Source: Phycomyces blakesleeanus NRRL 1555(-)
Lineage: Eukaryota; Mucoromycota; Mucoromycetes; Mucorales; Phycomycetaceae
NCBI RefSeq assembly: GCF_001638985.1
Contig: NW_017265142.1
Coordinates: forward strand, 744,001-808,000
Direction: 5' to 3'
DNA: 64,000 nt
Shown here piece after piece: positions 59,770-64,000 of the stretch (position 1 is the stretch's first letter; the number at the start of each line of letters is the position of its first letter). A program made the translations under genes and the position numbers. Under the pieces are notes generated by a model. The model made no database searches. It had not been told where the DNA came from and worked only from the letters and a program-made list of their open reading frames with translations.

Positions 59770-62700
59770 ATTGTGTGCGTGTGTTTTATTTTTTAAGTCT
59801 TTAGAATTGACAAGAATAGAAAATTGTTCAGGAACACAATTTAATATATATCTTTCCAAATTATACCAGCTTCCAAAATGACATAGTTTATTCCGGTTGT
59901 TAAAATGGGCAGTTCTCTAAACAGTAATTGATTGCCTCATTCTAAAATACAATAATACACGCTTTTGTTAAAACATGTCGTCATGTACATTTTATTGGCT
60001 GTAGAGCATATACAACAAAAATATTTGTAGTAATATCACGACCATTAACCTCATCATACTTATAAATAAATATTACAACAATAAAAAGCTTTATTATCTC
60101 ACTCAAAAGATATCATTTGGTTTAAGTTTCCTACAACTATTGACTCTGCGACATGGCTACAAGTCCCAAAAAGAAATCTCGCAGACATTTTTTACAAAAA
60201 AGAGTAAACTCGTTTTTTTATCCAATAAAACAGACCGAGCATTATCATCGCCGTCGAAAATAAAAAAGACAAAAGTGATGGAAATTTAAGCTACCACTCC
60301 ACAAATAATAGTACCCTACGCCATAGATGAAATTACCCTATTTTTCCAGTGTGTATAGCTGGTCATGGCACATGGTGCTAAGATGAACTTGTTATATGAT
60401 GATATGTATCTGGACTCAATCTTAAACCCCGTCTTGACACCTGAGTAACTACGTCTTTACACATACATATGTCAGGTCATTTTTCCAGTGTACTCTATTT
60501 GATCAGGGAATTCAGATACATTGTCATTTGTTCTCCCAAGAAACAAAACCCTCACAAAAGACTCGCACTTCTTCTTTTCACTGCTGCAGTATTCTTGCCC
60601 CAGCAACGGAATCTTCTTCACCTTTTGAATCCAATTGTTCACAAACACATCCTCACCAATTGGGATTTTCCCTACCACACAGAAGGAAACACTTGTACTC
60701 TGGTAAGCCTTGACATAGAATTCAAATAACCACTGATAGTGATCATCCTTCATCATAGTCAAAGGCTGCAGTTTGATTGGCAAAGTGGTTGGGGGCAAGG
60801 TCTCACTTCCGGTGACATTGTATCATGGATTTGTGGCAGCTTGCAGAAACATTGGAAGGTTGAATGCTAGTATGGGTGGATGACCATTCTCCAGGCAAGG
60901 GAGGGACGAGAGAGCAGATACCAATGTAACTTGGGCAATGCTCTCAAGAAACTGTATCATTGGTGGCAAAAGGTTGGTGGAATATGCATGTAGAAAAGTG
61001 CTGATAAATGTCTTTTCCAGAAATACTCTCATGAATGTAACCTCAAAACCATTTCGGCAGTTTGTCTTTATGTTCTTCAACTTGCTGTTGTATCTCTCAA
61101 AGCTATACAACCAGAATGCATACACTGGACCAAAGTCAAGCATCGACTCATGCAAGTGCATATGCAAATGCATATTTGGCGTGATGCTACTCTTTCCATA
61201 AAGAATCTTGCATTCTTTTCCAAATTCTCCAAGGAGCTGGTGTGCACTGTCAATTTCTGAGTATGTGACTAATGGACCAGTCAACTTTTGGCATGCCTTG
61301 ACAAAGAGAGTCTAGTTTTTGAAGTCTTTTTCAGGCAAAGCGTCTTTGAGTATTATCAGCAAATATATGAGACACCATGATTGCCACTCGTCTACCTTTA
61401 TATATGGGAAGCCCGATTCGATTTTTGCAGACAAAACAGTATACCCAGAAGGAACAATAATATCATCAGCAAGGCGTTGCATGCGGACAAGAACAGCAGC
61501 AGGGAGATAGCCAAGGTCTTTCCAAACACTGATCATATGCTTTGCTGTCCCAAGAAACAAATTGTGCATGGGATCAACAATTATGCACCAAACGGGATCA
61601 AAGTAATGCAAATGATGCGACTCGGAAAACCGCATGCCATTTTGCTTCTCAAAATCTGCTCTTTCTGCATTTGATTCTGCACAAGCCCACATATCGGCGT
61701 ATATGGCATTCATCTCCTTTGTTCTTGGCACCCAGCTTTCATTGTCAAACCCAGAGTAATCGATCTTACTTGATCTAGCAATCACAGAGAAGTGACGCTC
61801 GCATTTATGACAGGCATTAGTGCTTGCATGCCCTGTAAATCCAGCAGTTTTTCTTGCAGCAGATATGTTGCAAGCAACATATATAAGAGCAGCGCGGACA
61901 ACAGTACCATTGGGGAATGTGGCAGTCTTTACAGTTATACTGCCGTATAACTCTACCAGCTCGTCTACCAGAGGTTCCAGAAAGTTGTTCATCTGGTCGA
62001 TCTTTGCTTCCTTTGGACCAGGCATGACACCAACAAGGATAATGTTCTCCGGCTTCATTCTTTCTTCCATGGGCAGGTTGTTCATTGACAGATACAAGGC
62101 CCCACTTGCATGTGTACAGTCTTCAAATGGTTGAAACCAATTCACATTCAATGTCAGCATCAAGGAATGGTCATGATTAACAAAAGGCTCATTGTCTTCG
62201 TCAAGGAGCTCACTCCACATTGCACCATCATATATGTCTAACAAGGTACTGTTAATTGTCTCCCTTGATTTCCATTGAACGATTTGACACTTAAACCCAG
62301 GTTTGGCAAAATGCTGTGCAATGGAATTCTTGAGGAAGTTATACAGAAAAACCATGAGAGGGATGGGGTGATCAACTTCTGGGTCAAAGAAAAGAGGGTT
62401 TACGCAGTATGCTGGTGGTGTAGTTGTGTATTTTTCGAATGTGCAATTTGGTTGGTGATTGCCTGGTAAGTAAATTGCAAAACACTTATTGCAGATGGTG
62501 TATTTGACAATGCTTTGTGTCATAAAATTGAATCTGGTCATAGTCTTTAACACATCAACGGTGAGTGTGAGATCAGTATTCTTATCAAAGGCAACAAGAA
62601 AATGGCGGAAGAATTTCAGCATAGCAGTTCCACCTGCTTGGACCAAGTAAAACACCTGAAAGATAACGTCAAATAGAGCCATGAATTGGCTTGTTTGATA

Positions 62701-62984
62701 CATTTTATGAATTTTCAAAGAAGCAACTACAAAGGCAAGTATTTCTGTTAATTATTTGTAACACAATTTATGTATATTTCTTTTTTAAATATATGCATAC
62801 CAGAAGCAACCATGTCTTCAAAATTTTTAACACTGGCAACCTCAACTTTGCTCTCATCTTCAGACTCATCACTTGAATCAGAATCGTCATTGTCAGAAGC
62901 CAATGATGTTGCCTCAACATCAGACTCTTTGAATTAAAAAATCTTGTCTTCTCTCAAAAAAGATACACTCTGTACAGTAGTTTC

Positions 62985-63260
62985 GGCTGATACAATAGAA
63001 TAATTGTCTTCATCTATAGTAAAAACAGACTATTAGCTATCTAAATTATGATTTATTAAAAATACATTTTATACTCACAGTCAATTGATATATCAGATAT
63101 ATCTCCTATCTCAATGTCTGTCTCTTCTTTGACAACTTCTGTATTAACTGACAATTAACAAAAAAAGAATATCAGATTACAATTTATCCAGTAATGTGCA
63201 TACTACTCAAATGTCATTTACCTCAATTTTTTGGGCCAATGTCTAATAACTTATCAGCAT
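62985..63260 (-). other. D transposase small acidic exons region
   Basis: Between exon 1 (from 63369) and the main acidic exon there is a small exon near 63150-63082 (Glu/Ile/Asp-rich) bounded by CAG and GTGAG. It is the counterpart of the short exons in C and A2. Confidence 0.4.
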
Positions 63261-63655
63261 TGTTATGACACTTAAAGGTCTGTGCATTTTGCAAAATTCC
63301 GCCAATTGCATTTTTGGTACATGATAAACATGTACACATAACAGTATAGGTTTTAGTTGTAGAATTCATAACAGTAAGAATAATATTAATAACAATAAAA
63401 TAATAAAGAAGTGTATACTATATTTTGTTTTTATCTTTTATATGCCTTTTATTTTTGTCATTAATAATGAGTTGATATATCTTGTTTACTATGTCATTGA
63501 CTGCATTGAGCTTACTGTCCCTATTAGTAAAAATTACAAATGGATTTTGATACAGCAATCTTTTCTTAAAAAAAGTGTGCCTGATTATTAATGGGGGCTT
63601 CAATTTAATAATCACTGATATAATGGCGTAGTTTTTCTCTTTGGCGTTTTTTTAA

Positions 63656-63743
63656 TATGACATCAATTCTTGCTCATTTTGGCAAGTGGCCTTTTTTGGA
63701 TTTTCTTTTTTTTGTATTTTTTTATGACATCAATTCTTGCTCT
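63656..63743. repeat. Duplicated 20-bp unit 65 bp apart
   Basis: TATGACATCAATTCTTGCTC occurs at about 63656 and again at about 63723, each followed by a T-rich tract. A small tandem duplication in the terminal part of D. Confidence 0.7.
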
Positions 63744-64000
63744 TTTTTTCAATTTTTTTTTGATATACTTTCTTATTAAAAATAAGTCATATATCATACA
63801 TTATTATATTCTAATAAAAATTGATATTTTTTGTGATGCAATAAAAATATTATTGAGTCTAAATTAGGTGCATCTGTAACAACAAGTTTTTCCTTCTAGA
63901 AAAATAATTAAATAATACATTTAACATTTAATATTTTATTTTTATTTTTTATTTTTCTGCCAAGTTAATCGAAACATATATTTTTTAAGACAATTGTGCA
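63744..64000. other. Window end, no gene
   Basis: AT-rich sequence, presumably the D end or its flank; no CACTG terminus is visible. Confidence 0.4.

Larger units (their letters stand above)
53569..60351 (-). mobile_element. CACTG element A2, full length, 6.8 kb
   Basis: Both ends read CACTGGAAAAATAGGGTAAT inward, flanked by TGT (53566-53568, 60352-60354). This is the only uninterrupted copy of family A and the reference for the A1 reconstruction. It carries the second gene on plus and the transposase on minus. Confidence 0.95.
46757..60490 (+). mobile_element. CACTG element E2 (13.7 kb span, 6.5 kb native)
   Basis: The ends are CACTGGAAAAA at 46757 and TTTTTCCAGTG ending at 60490, flanked by TAC (46754-46756, 60491-60493). 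It contains transposase (plus), second gene (minus), an arm like E1, a solo LTR2 (49807-50227) and element A2 (53569-60351). The last 139 bp of E2 lie to the right of A2. Confidence 0.92.
46483..63369 (-). pseudogene. Element D transposase, split by E2
   Basis: Exon 1 starts at 63369 (CTCLSC...TFKCHNN). Small exons follow, one acidic with many Asp/Ser (about 62940-62806) that includes a TAA. The main exon runs from about 62731 with ICNKCFAIY, LNVNWFQPFEDCTHASGALYLSMNNLP, GVMPGPKEA, CNISAARKTAGFTGHASTNACHKC and DPMHNLFLGTAKH. Stops: TAG at 61312-61314 and TGA at 60823-60825. At 60491 the codons for QIEY are cut by E2. The frame resumes at 46756 (LFTYIIKIGEV...FAFIKWF) and ends PLPRKVVT. The two halves join exactly once E2 and one TAC are removed. 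Confidence 0.85.
42880..64000 (-). mobile_element. CACTG element D, right end not reached
   Basis: The left end is proposed at CACTGCAAAAGG (42880), 1.9 kb before the second gene, the same spacing as in the other copies. The second gene is on plus (44780-45866). The transposase on minus is split by element E2 (46757-60490) and starts at 63369. No CACTG terminus is found between 63369 and 64000, so the right end must be beyond the window or decayed. Confidence 0.6.

Noticed and set aside
63541..63700. Possible right end of D (AAAAAAAGTGTG, TTTTGGCAAGTGG)
   Set aside because: Neither matches CACTGCAAAAGG in inverse, and no GTA duplication follows; left open as outside the window.
1..64000. CRISPR arrays, bacterial operons, riboswitches, rRNA
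   Set aside because: No regular repeat-spacer arrays, no Shine-Dalgarno-led gene strings and no rRNA sequence are present; introns and tRNAs mark the DNA as eukaryotic nuclear.

Overview
This 64 kb window is AT-rich eukaryotic DNA made almost wholly of transposable elements. Short GT-AG introns of about 50-80 bp, eukaryotic tRNA genes with T-run terminators, and TNP2-type (Transposase_21) transposases point to a fungal genome. An early-diverging Mucoromycota fungus of the Phycomyces/Mucor kind is my best guess, but no host protein marker proves it. I see no convincing single-copy host protein gene. The only clear host genes are three tRNAs: Met-CAT and Lys-CTT near 11.2-11.8 kb, and Asp-GTC at 41.5 kb.

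The main content is seven copies of one CACTA/EnSpm-like element type, here called CACTG elements. Each is about 6.3-6.8 kb once later insertions are subtracted. They have short termini starting CACTGG, CACTGC or CACTAG, and four have clear 3-bp target duplications. I name them E1 (4276-10911), A1 (12022-39632), C (18186-31212), B (23482-30178), D (42880 to beyond the window), E2 (46757-60490) and A2 (53569-60351). Each carries a multi-exon transposase gene and a convergent multi-exon second gene. At least E1 and B also carry a third, very small-exon gene divergent from the second. The elements are nested. B sits in the transposase gene of C, C in the second gene of A1, A2 in the arm of E2, and E2 in the transposase gene of D. 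A1 was further hit by two solo LTRs, a 5.56 kb Mutator-like element (MULE) with an OTU-protease region and a 9-bp duplication, and a solo LTR that contains another solo LTR. Removing all insertions brings A1 to 6752 bp, against 6783 bp for the uninterrupted A2, so the reconstruction is self-consistent.

Layout: 1-4275 holds old fragments, including a relic of a distant TNP2-like transposase cut by E1. 4276-10911 is E1. 10912-12021 is a tRNA island (Met, Lys) with LTR-like debris. 12022-39632 is the A1 nest. 39633-42879 is a second tRNA island (Asp) with twin purine-rich repeats and LTR/primer-site fragments. 42880-64000 is the D nest.

In family terms the transposase (DDE-type, with an N-terminal CxCxxC...H exon and an acidic exon) would cut and join the ends. 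The second protein may be a TnpA-like end-binding partner, which is inference. It carries a recurring acidic-Ser segment followed by R/Q/H-P-x-W-R-S/T-D-E/K and a Trp near its C-terminus. Most copies are dead. At one Arg codon of the transposase, the seven copies show CGN or only CpG-type transition products (TGA, TAA, CAA), which fits decay of methylated CpG. Element C is the only one whose two genes look otherwise undamaged, interrupted only by B.
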